From: UBA1672 sp050633285 | GTDB lineage: Bacteria > Pseudomonadota > Alphaproteobacteria > Micavibrionales > Micavibrionaceae | Assembly (NCBI GenBank): GCA_050633285.1 | Contig: JBOEGG010000009.1 | Coordinates: 14,313-78,312 of the forward strand | Reading direction: 5' to 3' | DNA: 64,000 nt | Shown here: piece by piece, positions 26,439-35,173 of the stretch | Layout of the letters: every line of letters starts with the position of its first letter | Numbering within the stretch: the first letter of the stretch is position 1 | The notes under the pieces: model-generated | The model's database searches: none | What the model was told of the DNA's origin: nothing | The model's input: the letters and a program-made list of their open reading frames with translations, nothing else | Made by a program: the position numbers and the translations under genes

Positions 26439-27124
26439 CAACACCAAACAAAAATAAGCTGAAGCCTACTGCCGATTATTTTGAAAAAGGTGCTACCTGG
26501 GAACATGGCTTATACGCCAACCTTGAAAACTCTCGTAAACGTGCATGGATTGTTGCCTTTCTATCGCTTGGGCTTGCTGCCGCTTCGATATTATGTCTGA
26601 TTTTGATCTTACCGCTTAAAACATTCGAGCCTTATGTTGTCACAGTCGATCAATCTAGCGGATACACAGAAATCACGCGCGCTCTAAAGAAAGGCGCATT
26701 ATCTGAGCAAGACGCCATAACCGAAAGTAATTTAGTACGATACGTTACATTGCGAGAAAGCTATAACCCTCATATCACCCAAGAGAATTATAGCCTCGTT
26801 GCCCTGCTTTCAGATCAAAAAGCATTGCAAGAATATGAAGAACTCTGGAATGAGAACAACCCTGATAACCCGTCCAGAATTGCAGGCGGTAAAGGTACAA
26901 CGGACGTAAAAATAAAATCTGTGTCATTCCTGAACAACGAAACGGCGCAAGTACGGTTTATGACGCAAACACGCAAAGAAAACCGTGTTTACCAGTCACA
27001 CTGGAATGCGATTATCACATTCCGCTACACCCAGAAACCTATGAAAATGTTGCAACGTTTTGAAAACCCTCTTGGCTTTCAGGCCATATCCTATCGTAAA
27101 TCTCAAGAAATATTGGAGAAGTAA
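26435..27124 (+). CDS. virB8: VirB8 inner-membrane scaffold protein
   Basis: A 229-residue protein with a short cytoplasmic N-terminus (WEHGLYANLENSRKRAWIVA), one membrane helix (about 35-58) and a periplasmic NTF2-like domain (LVRYVTLRESYNP, VRFMTQTRKENRVYQSHWNA). It joins the pore to the VirB9/VirB10 core. Confidence 0.93.
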   Translation: MTTPNKNKLKPTADYFEKGATWEHGLYANLENSRKRAWIVAFLSLGLAAASILCLILILPLKTFEPYVVTVDQSSGYTEITRALKKGALSEQDAITESNLVRYVTLRESYNPHITQENYSLVALLSDQKALQEYEELWNENNPDNPSRIAGGKGTTDVKIKSVSFLNNETAQVRFMTQTRKENRVYQSHWNAIITFRYTQKPMKMLQRFENPLGFQAISYRKSQEILEK

Positions 27125-27127
27125 AAC

Positions 27128-27988
27128 ATGAAAAAACTAATACTCACAACTGCTATAGCCCTATGCATTGCATCCCCCGCAATGGCAGGTAAATCACCTC
27201 GTCCCGGTTCTGCCGATGCACGCGTGAAAACCATAACATATCACGAGACAGACGTATTTCGTATTACAGCACATCTCGGATTTTCTACCGTGATTGAATT
27301 TGATCGTAATGAAAACATTGAGACAATTTCCTTGGGTGATAGCACAGTATGGCAAACCATTAAGCCTTCACGCGGCAATTTGCTTTTCATTAAACCTTTA
27401 GAACAAAACGCTAATACAAATATGACTGTTGTAACAAATAAGCGGTTATATACGTTTGAGCTAACAGCACGTGCGTCACAATCACATAAATCTAAAAATC
27501 TATCTTTCCGTATCCGCTTTCTTTACCCGGAACAAATAGACATGCAACTCGCCAATATTGCCAAAAGCAAGAATAACGGCTTTGATGATAAGAATTTCTC
27601 TCCCTCTTCTGCTCCGCCTGAAGACTGGAACTTTGATTACTCCTATTCTGGTGCTAAAAGCTTACGCCCTAAACGCGCCTTTGATGATGGAATTTTTACA
27701 TACTTCCAGTTTTCGAAAACAGGAAAAACGCCCGCTGTTTTCGCAGTAGACCCGGACGGTAATGAATCCATCGTGAACTACTCCATGCAGGGAAAATATT
27801 TAGTTGTTGAAAGCCTTGGCCGTCAATTCACACTTCGAGACGGTGATACCACAACATGTATCTTTAACGACTCCTATCCTGAAATAGAAACAGATTCACT
27901 GGAATTAACACTGAATAAAATGGAAGACGTTTCTTCAAAAACACGCATCAACACCACTACGCGACCAAGCGCAGGATATAACGATTAA
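27128..27988 (+). CDS. virB9: VirB9 outer-membrane core protein
   Basis: A 286-residue exported protein with a signal peptide (SPAMAG). It has the VirB9 N-terminal domain (VFRITAHLGFSTVIEFDRNE) and a C-terminal domain (SYSGAKSLRPKRAFDDGIFT, YFQF). It starts 3 bp after virB8. It partners VirB7 and VirB10 in the outer-membrane ring. Confidence 0.93.
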   Translation: MKKLILTTAIALCIASPAMAGKSPRPGSADARVKTITYHETDVFRITAHLGFSTVIEFDRNENIETISLGDSTVWQTIKPSRGNLLFIKPLEQNANTNMTVVTNKRLYTFELTARASQSHKSKNLSFRIRFLYPEQIDMQLANIAKSKNNGFDDKNFSPSSAPPEDWNFDYSYSGAKSLRPKRAFDDGIFTYFQFSKTGKTPAVFAVDPDGNESIVNYSMQGKYLVVESLGRQFTLRDGDTTTCIFNDSYPEIETDSLELTLNKMEDVSSKTRINTTTRPSAGYND

Positions 27989-27996
27989 ACGAGAAG

Positions 27997-28209
27997 ATGG
28001 ACGTTATGACGCAGAAAATGGCAGATAAGGACATTAAGACGCAAAATATGTGGAAAGCCATTGTGATTGGCGTTTCCATCATAGTCGTTTTACTTGTGCT
28101 TCTGGACACCTACTACGATCAGAAAAAGCCCCGCGTAATGCGCCCTCTCGTCCCTATTACATTCACGCCGCCCCCGGAAATACCGGAAGATGCCTTTAAC
28201 CAAGAGTAA
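27997..28209 (+). CDS. Small single-pass membrane protein in the virB operon
   Basis: A 70-residue protein with one membrane helix (about residues 22-41) followed by a basic and Pro-rich tail (KKPRVMRPLVPITFTPPPEI). It lies between virB9 and virB10 and is probably translated with them. The Pro-rich tail would reach into the periplasm like the start of VirB10. I do not know a named family; an ATG 9 bp further in is also possible. Confidence 0.6.
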   Translation: MDVMTQKMADKDIKTQNMWKAIVIGVSIIVVLLVLLDTYYDQKKPRVMRPLVPITFTPPPEIPEDAFNQE

Positions 28210-28243
28210 AATACGGCACAACCAGCACAAGGATCTGTAAACA

Positions 28244-29410
28244 ATGAGCAATAATAACGATGGTGATATTTTCGATGAAAACACAGGCGAAATTCTGATT
28301 GAAGGTGATCGAGGCGCACCCACAGTCGCGAAAAACGGCGCAGGACGCATCATAATGATGGTTGTCTTTGGTTTAGTCTGTCTTTTGGCGTTTGTAGCCG
28401 TGATTTATGACGGTATGACAAAAAACAACACTACGCCGACAACAGAGAAAGAAGAGATTGTTTTTAATGCGCCTAAACCACGCACACAGCCATATATTGT
28501 AGATTCTCCAGAACCTCCACAAGAGGCACTTTCTTCCCCGCAAGCACCACAAATTGACCCAGAACTATTGCGCCGTCAACAACAGCTCATGGCAGATGCC
28601 CTACGTCGCGCTCAAGAACAACAGGCGAAACTTGAAGAACGCTTAAAATCTCCACAGCTCGTTTATGACCAGAAAACTCAAAATTCTGCTCAAGTTAATT
28701 TTTCAAACCAGCAAACCGATAACCAAAATGGCGGGGCAACACTTCTTTCAGGTGGTAGCAATAATGATGACCCTAATCTTGCTTTTGCAAAAGCAAACAC
28801 GAACACCAATGTCCAAACGGCCAAAGCTACACAACTACAAAATATGGATACGTTGATCGCCCAAGGTAAAATGATTAGCGGAATACTAGAAACTGCCATT
28901 CAAAGCGATCTTCCGGGCATGGTACGCGCAATATCTTCCGAAGATGTTTATTCCTTTAATGGCTCAACCTTACTTATCCCAAAAGGATCACGCCTTGTTG
29001 GTCAATACCGCTCCGGTGTACGTCAAGGACAATCCCGCGTGTTTGTAATCTGGAATCGCATGATACGCCCAGATGGTGCAAGCGTTGATCTTGGATCAAT
29101 CGGCACGGACTCTTTAGGGCGTTCAGGCTTAACAGGTGAAGTTGATTCACACTTTATGGAACGTTTTGGTTCATCTGTATTATTGTCTATCATTGATGGC
29201 GCTTTATCCGCTGCTGTAAACAAAATTGACGATGATGACGCTTCAACTGTATCCCTAAGTGGAAGTGGCGACTTTTCTCGATCCTCTGAAATTGCTCTTG
29301 AAAACAGCATTAACATCAAGCCGACCATTCATATAGACCAGGGCGAACGTATTAAAATATTCGTTGGTAAAGACCTTGATTTTAGCGGTGTAGGCGGTGT
29401 TCCTCGATGA
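28244..29410 (+). CDS. virB10: VirB10 energy-sensing core protein
   Basis: A 388-residue protein with a cytoplasmic N-terminus, a membrane helix (about 35-57), a Pro/Gln-rich coiled region, and the TrbI-type beta-barrel domain (GTLIAQGKMISGILETAI-like block, SGVRQGQSRVFVIWNRMIRPD, then IKIFVGKDLDF). It spans both membranes and gates the outer pore. The last codons overlap virB11. Confidence 0.94.
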   Translation: MSNNNDGDIFDENTGEILIEGDRGAPTVAKNGAGRIIMMVVFGLVCLLAFVAVIYDGMTKNNTTPTTEKEEIVFNAPKPRTQPYIVDSPEPPQEALSSPQAPQIDPELLRRQQQLMADALRRAQEQQAKLEERLKSPQLVYDQKTQNSAQVNFSNQQTDNQNGGATLLSGGSNNDDPNLAFAKANTNTNVQTAKATQLQNMDTLIAQGKMISGILETAIQSDLPGMVRAISSEDVYSFNGSTLLIPKGSRLVGQYRSGVRQGQSRVFVIWNRMIRPDGASVDLGSIGTDSLGRSGLTGEVDSHFMERFGSSVLLSIIDGALSAAVNKIDDDDASTVSLSGSGDFSRSSEIALENSINIKPTIHIDQGERIKIFVGKDLDFSGVGGVPR

Positions 29411-30444
29411 AACCCAAGCCGCATAATACAAAATCTTCCAACGATCATGTTTTTTTAGAGCAGTATCTTGCGCCATTCGCAAAATATCTGAATGCCCCTG
29501 ACGTAACAGAGATTTGTGTGAATGAGCCGGGCGGATTTTGGGTTGAAAAAATTGGACAGCCACGTATGGAGTATATTCCCTGCTCCGATGTTGCTAATGA
29601 CAAGCTGGCACGTCTTGCCAGACTGGTTGCACAAGAAACAAAACAAAGTATCAATGAAAAGCTCCCTTTGCTCTCTTCTTCCCTACCCTCTGGCGAAAGG
29701 ATTCAATTTGTCCTGCCACCTGCTGCGGCAAAAGGCATTGCTCTGTCTATTCGTAAACAAGGCGTGCAGGATTTAAGCCTTAAAGATTACGCCGAGCTTG
29801 GCGCGTTTAAACAAGCTCGTTTTATCGACGATACAGCAAAACAAGAAGAAGATGCACAGCTCAGTGCCATGATTGCCGCCTCAAATGGTGAAAATCAATC
29901 TGAAGATAACATTACACGCTTTATTGAACGTGCCGCCCAAACCCATAAAAACATCATCGTATCGGGCGGTACATCAACGGGTAAAACAACACTTCTCAAT
30001 GCCATCCTTAAATCTGTCGATAAACACGAACGCATCATTACAATTGAAGATACGGCAGAGCTGAAGCCGTACCAAAAAAACACGCTTTCCCTACTTGCCT
30101 CCAAAGGTGAACAAGGACAAGCAAAAGTCACCATCCAAGACTTACTGGAATCTTCTCTTCGCCTGCGCCCGGATCGCATATTTCTGGGTGAGTTGCGCGG
30201 AAAAGAAGCCTACTCATATTTACGTGCTGTAAATACTGGACATCCCGGATCAATCACAACCGTTCACGCCGACACGCCGCGCGGAGCTTTTGAACAAATC
30301 GCATTGATGGTCATGCAAGGCAACGTATCTCTGACGCACGATCAGATTATGACCTACACAAAATCCATTATTGATATTGTAATCCAGCTCAAACGCTCAG
30401 GCGGGCAACGCATTGTATCTGAAATCTGGTATCCAAATAAATAG
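29407..30444 (+). CDS. virB11: VirB11 hexameric ATPase
   Basis: A 345-residue secretion ATPase. Walker A is VSGGTSTGKTTLLNAIL (about residue 187), followed by an Asp box (RIITIEDTAEL), Walker B (RPDRIFLGELRG) and His box (GHPGSITTVHADT). Length is normal. It drives pilus assembly and substrate handover from VirD4. It overlaps virB10 by 4 bp. Confidence 0.95.
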   Translation: MKPKPHNTKSSNDHVFLEQYLAPFAKYLNAPDVTEICVNEPGGFWVEKIGQPRMEYIPCSDVANDKLARLARLVAQETKQSINEKLPLLSSSLPSGERIQFVLPPAAAKGIALSIRKQGVQDLSLKDYAELGAFKQARFIDDTAKQEEDAQLSAMIAASNGENQSEDNITRFIERAAQTHKNIIVSGGTSTGKTTLLNAILKSVDKHERIITIEDTAELKPYQKNTLSLLASKGEQGQAKVTIQDLLESSLRLRPDRIFLGELRGKEAYSYLRAVNTGHPGSITTVHADTPRGAFEQIALMVMQGNVSLTHDQIMTYTKSIIDIVIQLKRSGGQRIVSEIWYPNK

Positions 30445-30452
30445 GGCAAAAC

Positions 30453-30572
30453 ATGACATACCCAGACATAGCAAATGATAATAATAAAGAAACAGATACT
30501 ATAGATTTACCGTGTCCTCCAATCCCGAACGGGTTCTTCAGCCAGATCCGCCGACTGATATTTGAAAGGTAA
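30453..30572 (+). CDS. Predicted 39-residue protein between virB11 and virD4
   Basis: An ATG at 30453, 8 bp after virB11, opens a 39-codon frame that starts MTYPDIANDNNKE and ends PNGFFSQIRRLIFER. It fills the gap exactly, ending 5 bp before the GTG start of virD4. The acidic front and basic amphipathic tail look deliberate rather than random. Function unknown; it may couple translation of virD4. Confidence 0.5.
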   Translation: MTYPDIANDNNKETDTIDLPCPPIPNGFFSQIRRLIFER

Positions 30573-30577
30573 AGACC

Positions 30578-32401
30578 GTGACTTCTACTCCTTTCAAGAT
30601 CGCCGGCTACACCATAGGCGCGGCTCTTCTCATTATCACCAGCCTATATTTAAGCTCTGTTCTTTATTTTCTACTCAATGGCTGGAATCCTGATCTCGCT
30701 TTGCCGTGGTCAATATTTTCTTACCTAGAACACACCCAGAAACCTTACGGTATGTATCTGGTCATATCGTTCATTGCCCCCAATGCTCTTATAGCAGCCA
30801 TGACGCTGATGTGGATTTTCAAACCCGAAGATAAAAATGCACGTTGGGCAAAGCGCGCCGATGTAAAAAAAGCAAGAATGCTGAGTAAATCCGGCCTTAT
30901 ACTTGGAGAAACAAGAGGGGATTATCTTATCAACGACGATCCCACGCATGTTTTTGTAATTGCGCCGACCAGATCAGGTAAAGGGGTTGGTGTTGTCATA
31001 CCGAACCTTCTAGCATGGCAGGACAGCTTTATATGTCTTGATGTTAAAGGAGAAAACCACCGCATAACATCGGGCTATCGCGCCAGTTTGGGCAATAAAG
31101 TGATTAACTTTTGCCCCTACGCAAAAAACGGCACATCCCATTGCTACAATCCACTTGATAATGTATCCAGAGATCCGCACCAGCGCATTACAGACTTACA
31201 GATCATGGCCGCCTCTCTTATTGCAACGGCTGAACGCTCTGACCCACACTTTCCCAATGAAGCGCAGGATTTCTTTGTAGGGCTTGCGCTCTACGTTATG
31301 GATCACAAAGAGTTCCCTAATACAATCGGCTCAATTTTTAGGCTATTAGGCACAGAAGAAAAGCTGGAAGATATTCTAAAATACGTTGCAGCCTCATATC
31401 CTGATCTGGATGAAGGCGCAAAACAGCTCTTTAGTGCATATAGACAAAAGGCTGAAAAAGAACGCTCCGGTATTAAATCAACGCTATCCAGTGCCTTAAA
31501 ACTCTGGCGTAACCCTGTTATTGATGCTGTTACCTCAAAGAGCGACTTTTCATTTGCGGATATTCGCAAACGCCGCCACGCAATTTATCTAGGCGTTGGT
31601 ATCAATGAAATGGCGCCATTAGAGCCTCTTATGCGCTTATTTTTTGAACAAGCCATTACCGTCCTCACAGACAAAGAGCCCGATCCTAAAATAGAACCTC
31701 GCCATGTTCTCATGCTGCTGGATGAATTCCATATTTTGGGACGTATGCCAATTATGAGCAAAGCTTTTACCCTTCTGGCGGGCTTTAATGTTCGGTTGCT
31801 CGGTGTTGTACAAAATATCGGCCTGCTCGATGATGTTTATACCAAACCAAAACGTGAAACTATTCTCTCGAACTGCGCCCATCAGGTCTTTTTTGCGAGC
31901 AACAACGCAGAAACGCAGCGATATGTCAGCACCTCATGCGGTGAACATACCGTGAAATCCAAATCAGTTTCAAAGGGACGGGGATTTAAGCACGAGGCGG
32001 CCAAAGTATCAACGTCAGAGAAAATTGTGCCCCTCATTCGTCCCCATGAGGTCAATACATTCGGCGATGATAAAGAAATCATTCTTATTGAAAAGAACCA
32101 CCCGATTAAGTGCAAAAAAGTGGTCTATTACAAAGATAAAATATTCAAAGAGCGCCTGCTTCCCGCACACACCACACCAAAACTTGAGATAACACAGGAA
32201 AAAGCCCCGCGCTTTGATATCCCAAAACCAGAGGATAATGACGAGAAAAAATACACTAAAAAAGGAAAGACGAAAAAAAAAGCATCCCCTAAGCCACCAA
32301 AATCTGAAGAACCTCCAACTCCAGAAAATGATAGAGACTGTTCTGTAGATACACCATCTACCAACAATTTAAATGATATGCTTAACAAAACCGGGAAATA
32401 G
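30578..32401 (+). CDS. virD4: VirD4 coupling protein
   Basis: A 607-residue type IV coupling protein with two N-terminal membrane helices, Walker A VIAPTRSGKGVGVVIPNLL (about residue 130) and Walker B HVLMLLDEFHILGRMP. It has a charged Lys/Pro-rich C-terminus. It brings the relaxase-DNA complex to the channel. The start is GTG at 30578. It is the last gene of the rightward transfer operon. Confidence 0.94.
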   Translation: MTSTPFKIAGYTIGAALLIITSLYLSSVLYFLLNGWNPDLALPWSIFSYLEHTQKPYGMYLVISFIAPNALIAAMTLMWIFKPEDKNARWAKRADVKKARMLSKSGLILGETRGDYLINDDPTHVFVIAPTRSGKGVGVVIPNLLAWQDSFICLDVKGENHRITSGYRASLGNKVINFCPYAKNGTSHCYNPLDNVSRDPHQRITDLQIMAASLIATAERSDPHFPNEAQDFFVGLALYVMDHKEFPNTIGSIFRLLGTEEKLEDILKYVAASYPDLDEGAKQLFSAYRQKAEKERSGIKSTLSSALKLWRNPVIDAVTSKSDFSFADIRKRRHAIYLGVGINEMAPLEPLMRLFFEQAITVLTDKEPDPKIEPRHVLMLLDEFHILGRMPIMSKAFTLLAGFNVRLLGVVQNIGLLDDVYTKPKRETILSNCAHQVFFASNNAETQRYVSTSCGEHTVKSKSVSKGRGFKHEAAKVSTSEKIVPLIRPHEVNTFGDDKEIILIEKNHPIKCKKVVYYKDKIFKERLLPAHTTPKLEITQEKAPRFDIPKPEDNDEKKYTKKGKTKKKASPKPPKSEEPPTPENDRDCSVDTPSTNNLNDMLNKTGK

Positions 32402-32421
32402 ATTACATATGAGTCCTTAGC

Positions 32422-33396
32422 CTAGTTATCTCCCCGCAATAATTGTAGAATCAAGCCAATCATTCGTTCTTTTTCTTTCGGATTAGATTCAGCAATAAAT
32501 AAGGTGAGCGCCGTTAATGCATTAGGATTTAAAATTTCTTTCGTTGGGAAATCCGCTTGCCGTAGAAACCAGATAAATGCAAACGCAGCGCTACGTTTAT
32601 TTCCATCATTAAAGGGATGGTTTTTGATAACAAAATAAAGCAAATGTGCCGCTTTTTCTTCCACTGTTGGATAAGCATCTTCGCCAAAGACAGATTGAAA
32701 CACATTGCCAAGGATGCCGCTCAGATTTCCTTCTATTTTTTCCTGCGCAAAAAATTCTGTTGCTTCACCCTTTGATATTAATTCATCTTTTAACTGAGAA
32801 ATTGCCTGATACAGAGCGTCAGCGGAAAGCGTTATATCTTTTTTATAATGACCTGTTTTGGGAAGATTATCTTCATCATAGCTTTGCAGAGAAAACCAAG
32901 TATGTGTAAAAGAGTTAATAAGCTCCAAAACATCATCAGTCTGGATGTTTGTAGCGCCCTGTGTAAGCCTTTTAATATCATCTATGACCTTTTGAGCATC
33001 AAGGCGTTTTTCATCCAGTAAATGCTGATTAATGGTATAGCCTTGCGTAATATGCTGTTTCAAGGTTTTGGTTGCCCATGTACGAAATTTAGTGGCTGTT
33101 TTTGAGTTAACCCGATAGCCAACAGAGATAATCATGTCTAGATTATAGTGCAACGTATTGTATTTCTTACCATCTTTAGCAGCTATCCGGAAATTCCGGA
33201 TAACTGAATCTATTTCCGGCAATTCCTCATCATTAAATATATTTTTTATATGCTCATTAATTGTACGAACATTCACATCAAAAACTTCGGCCATTTGCTT
33301 TTGTGTTGCCCATATGGTTTCAGCACTAGCATCTGAATTTAGCTGAATTGCGCCATTATCTGTTTGGTAAATAACTATGCCGTTATTTTTTGTCAT
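32422..33396 (-). CDS. RhuM-Fic/DOC fusion protein
   Basis: The 324-residue protein joins a RhuM-like N-terminal domain (ETIWATQKQMAEVFDVNVRT, then LDMIISVGYRVNS) to a C-terminal Fic/DOC domain with the full active site HPFNDGNKR. Fic/DOC enzymes transfer AMP or phosphate to target proteins. The ATG at 33396 has GAGG upstream and fits the family start. No small antitoxin lies beside it. It faces virD4 tail to tail. It may be a toxin or a regulator; the fusion is known in many bacteria. Confidence 0.85.
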   Translation of the reverse strand: MTKNNGIVIYQTDNGAIQLNSDASAETIWATQKQMAEVFDVNVRTINEHIKNIFNDEELPEIDSVIRNFRIAAKDGKKYNTLHYNLDMIISVGYRVNSKTATKFRTWATKTLKQHITQGYTINQHLLDEKRLDAQKVIDDIKRLTQGATNIQTDDVLELINSFTHTWFSLQSYDEDNLPKTGHYKKDITLSADALYQAISQLKDELISKGEATEFFAQEKIEGNLSGILGNVFQSVFGEDAYPTVEEKAAHLLYFVIKNHPFNDGNKRSAAFAFIWFLRQADFPTKEILNPNALTALTLFIAESNPKEKERMIGLILQLLRGDN

Positions 33397-33483
33397 ATTC
33401 TCTGTTTCCTCGCCCAAATTTTAATTAGGTAAAATCATGCTATCACTTGATCGAATAGAACAAGCGTAAATAGACGCGCCTTA

Positions 33484-34527
33484 CTATTTTAATAAGTAAT
33501 TTAAATTATTGTTAGGGTAATTTTTAAAGATCTGCTTTTTATTAGATTTCTTCTTTTTTACTCTTCGCTTAATCGTCCGTTCCATAGTCAGGTTGGTACG
33601 ACGTTCTTTGACCAGATCCCCATAGCCTGAATGATCATAAAGCTTCTCAAGGCGTAGCTCGGATGGCGGATGTGAACGGCGTTTCATCGTTAAAAACCCA
33701 ACTTCCGTAAAGCACTCTCCCCTTTTTATAGATTCCAAAAAAGAAATCATCCCCTTCACACCAATAATATCAGCAGCGAAACTATCGGCCCGATATTCTT
33801 CTGTCCGTGAAAAGAAGGAAGATAATGCCATAAGAGCCGTTTCGGGCAAGCGCACAACATAAATAAAGGCACTCATCGAGAGCTGCACCATCATCACCGG
33901 CACGGCCACAATAAGAAGCGGCAAAAAAACACTGGCCACGCCCATTATCATTGCAGATACAAACGCAAGAACGCCATGAACAAACGTCAACACACCACCC
34001 GCAGAGGCTACGTACTGCCAATAGCGTAAATCTTTGTGATGTAAATGCCCCAATTCATGCGCGATAACACCTTTAATAACATCCGGCCTCCAACGATACT
34101 CCTGAAAAAATCCACTCGTCAGAGCGATTGTACTATTCCCAAACGCATAAGCATTGCTGTCCGTATTATCCTCAACACGTAAATGTATATGCTTTATACG
34201 AGGCACTTTTTTATCTTTATATCCGCTCATAACGTCTTGCAGCAGTGGATTAAGGACCTCGGCCTCCCGCTTTGACATCCTGCGTACAGGCATATATACG
34301 CTTTGAAACATTCCGCCAAGCGGTGAAATCATCATTAAAAAGACAAAACCTTGAATCATGGCCGCCAGCACAGCAATCTCAGCTTCATTATAAATATAAT
34401 CCCCCGTTAAAAACCCTTCAAGCTGGCCATAAATCTGCCCAAACCACAATAGGGCATAGACCGCCGCATAATGTGATAGCGCGCTCACAACAAAAACAAA
34501 CATGCGATAGAGGTATAACAAAATCAT
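33484..34527 (-). CDS. M48-family membrane metalloprotease
   Basis: A 347-residue protein with N-terminal membrane helices (about 5-30 and 45-70), the zinc motif GVIAHELGHLHHKD (HExxH near residue 155), two more helices (about 175-235), and a third-ligand Glu in RTEEYRADSFAADIIG. HtpX-like M48 proteases degrade membrane proteins. It sits just downstream of the relaxase block on the same strand, so it may be transcribed with it. Its role in transfer is unknown. Confidence 0.82.
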   Translation of the reverse strand: MILLYLYRMFVFVVSALSHYAAVYALLWFGQIYGQLEGFLTGDYIYNEAEIAVLAAMIQGFVFLMMISPLGGMFQSVYMPVRRMSKREAEVLNPLLQDVMSGYKDKKVPRIKHIHLRVEDNTDSNAYAFGNSTIALTSGFFQEYRWRPDVIKGVIAHELGHLHHKDLRYWQYVASAGGVLTFVHGVLAFVSAMIMGVASVFLPLLIVAVPVMMVQLSMSAFIYVVRLPETALMALSSFFSRTEEYRADSFAADIIGVKGMISFLESIKRGECFTEVGFLTMKRRSHPPSELRLEKLYDHSGYGDLVKERRTNLTMERTIKRRVKKKKSNKKQIFKNYPNNNLNYLLK

Positions 34528-34531
34528 TGCC

Positions 34532-34750
34532 TCAAGCCCTTTTCTTTAAATCTTCTAAACCGCGATCGTTTATCTCTTTTTGTAACTCAAGCAAAGCATG
34601 AGCGGTAAATAACGGCGGGACACCCTGCCCTTCCAAATAGGCCGTTACCGCACGTAAACGCCGACGAGCGAACTCTTTCTGCTCTTCCTTGCTTTCAAAA
34701 TCAAGCGACTTAAACAAATTCAACTGTCCTTCCAGCATCTTATTCTCCAT
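34532..34750 (-). CDS. Small helical protein in the relaxase operon
   Basis: A 72-residue, mostly helical, charged protein (KSLDFESKEEQKEFARRRLR, then PLFTAHALLELQKEINDRGL). It starts at 34750 inside the end of the accessory gene (an ATG at 34738 is the alternative) and ends 4 bp before the M48 gene. Tight packing suggests one transcript with the relaxase. No family recognised. Confidence 0.55.
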   Translation of the reverse strand: MENKMLEGQLNLFKSLDFESKEEQKEFARRRLRAVTAYLEGQGVPPLFTAHALLELQKEINDRGLEDLKKRA

Positions 34751-35162
34751 CACTTTCATTGTCTTCAGGAAGAAGTTTAGATTTCCCCAAATTTTGAACA
34801 ACATTCTCCATAAGCTTATCAAGCCGTTTGATCGCAATTTCCCCACGTTCATCATCTAGCGGTTCTGGATTACCTTGGTAATACTCCAATATAAATTGAA
34901 GTAAAATCTCCTGATTAGCCGCCAAATCACGCGCCGTCTTTTTACGGTGTGCATTCAAGCTATATAAAAGCTGGTGATAGAGCTGCGCCATATCAGAATT
35001 GCGTTCATCTCTACGCTCAGGCCGCAAAGCAAAATCCAGTAAGTCATTCACCGTTGCAGATGCATTCGTTAAATTCTTGGCCTTCATATAGGATTGAAGC
35101 TCCTTTTCGACCTCCGGCCTGAATATAATAGAGCGTGACACACCCTTTTTCTTAGCTACCAT
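34740..35162 (-). CDS. Ribbon-helix-helix relaxosome accessory protein (MobC/TraJ-like role)
   Basis: A 140-residue protein with a basic start and a ribbon-helix-helix pattern (SRSIIFRPEVEKELQSYMKA, then ATVNDLLDFAL). It is followed by a helical tail. The ATG at 35162 has AGGAG 8 bp upstream; a start at 35180 would lie within the relaxase gene. Small RHH proteins next to relaxases bind oriT and help nicking. Overlaps with the relaxase operon on both sides support this role. Confidence 0.65.
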   Translation of the reverse strand: MVAKKKGVSRSIIFRPEVEKELQSYMKAKNLTNASATVNDLLDFALRPERRDERNSDMAQLYHQLLYSLNAHRKKTARDLAANQEILLQFILEYYQGNPEPLDDERGEIAIKRLDKLMENVVQNLGKSKLLPEDNESDGE

Positions 35163-35173
35163 AATTTTATCTC

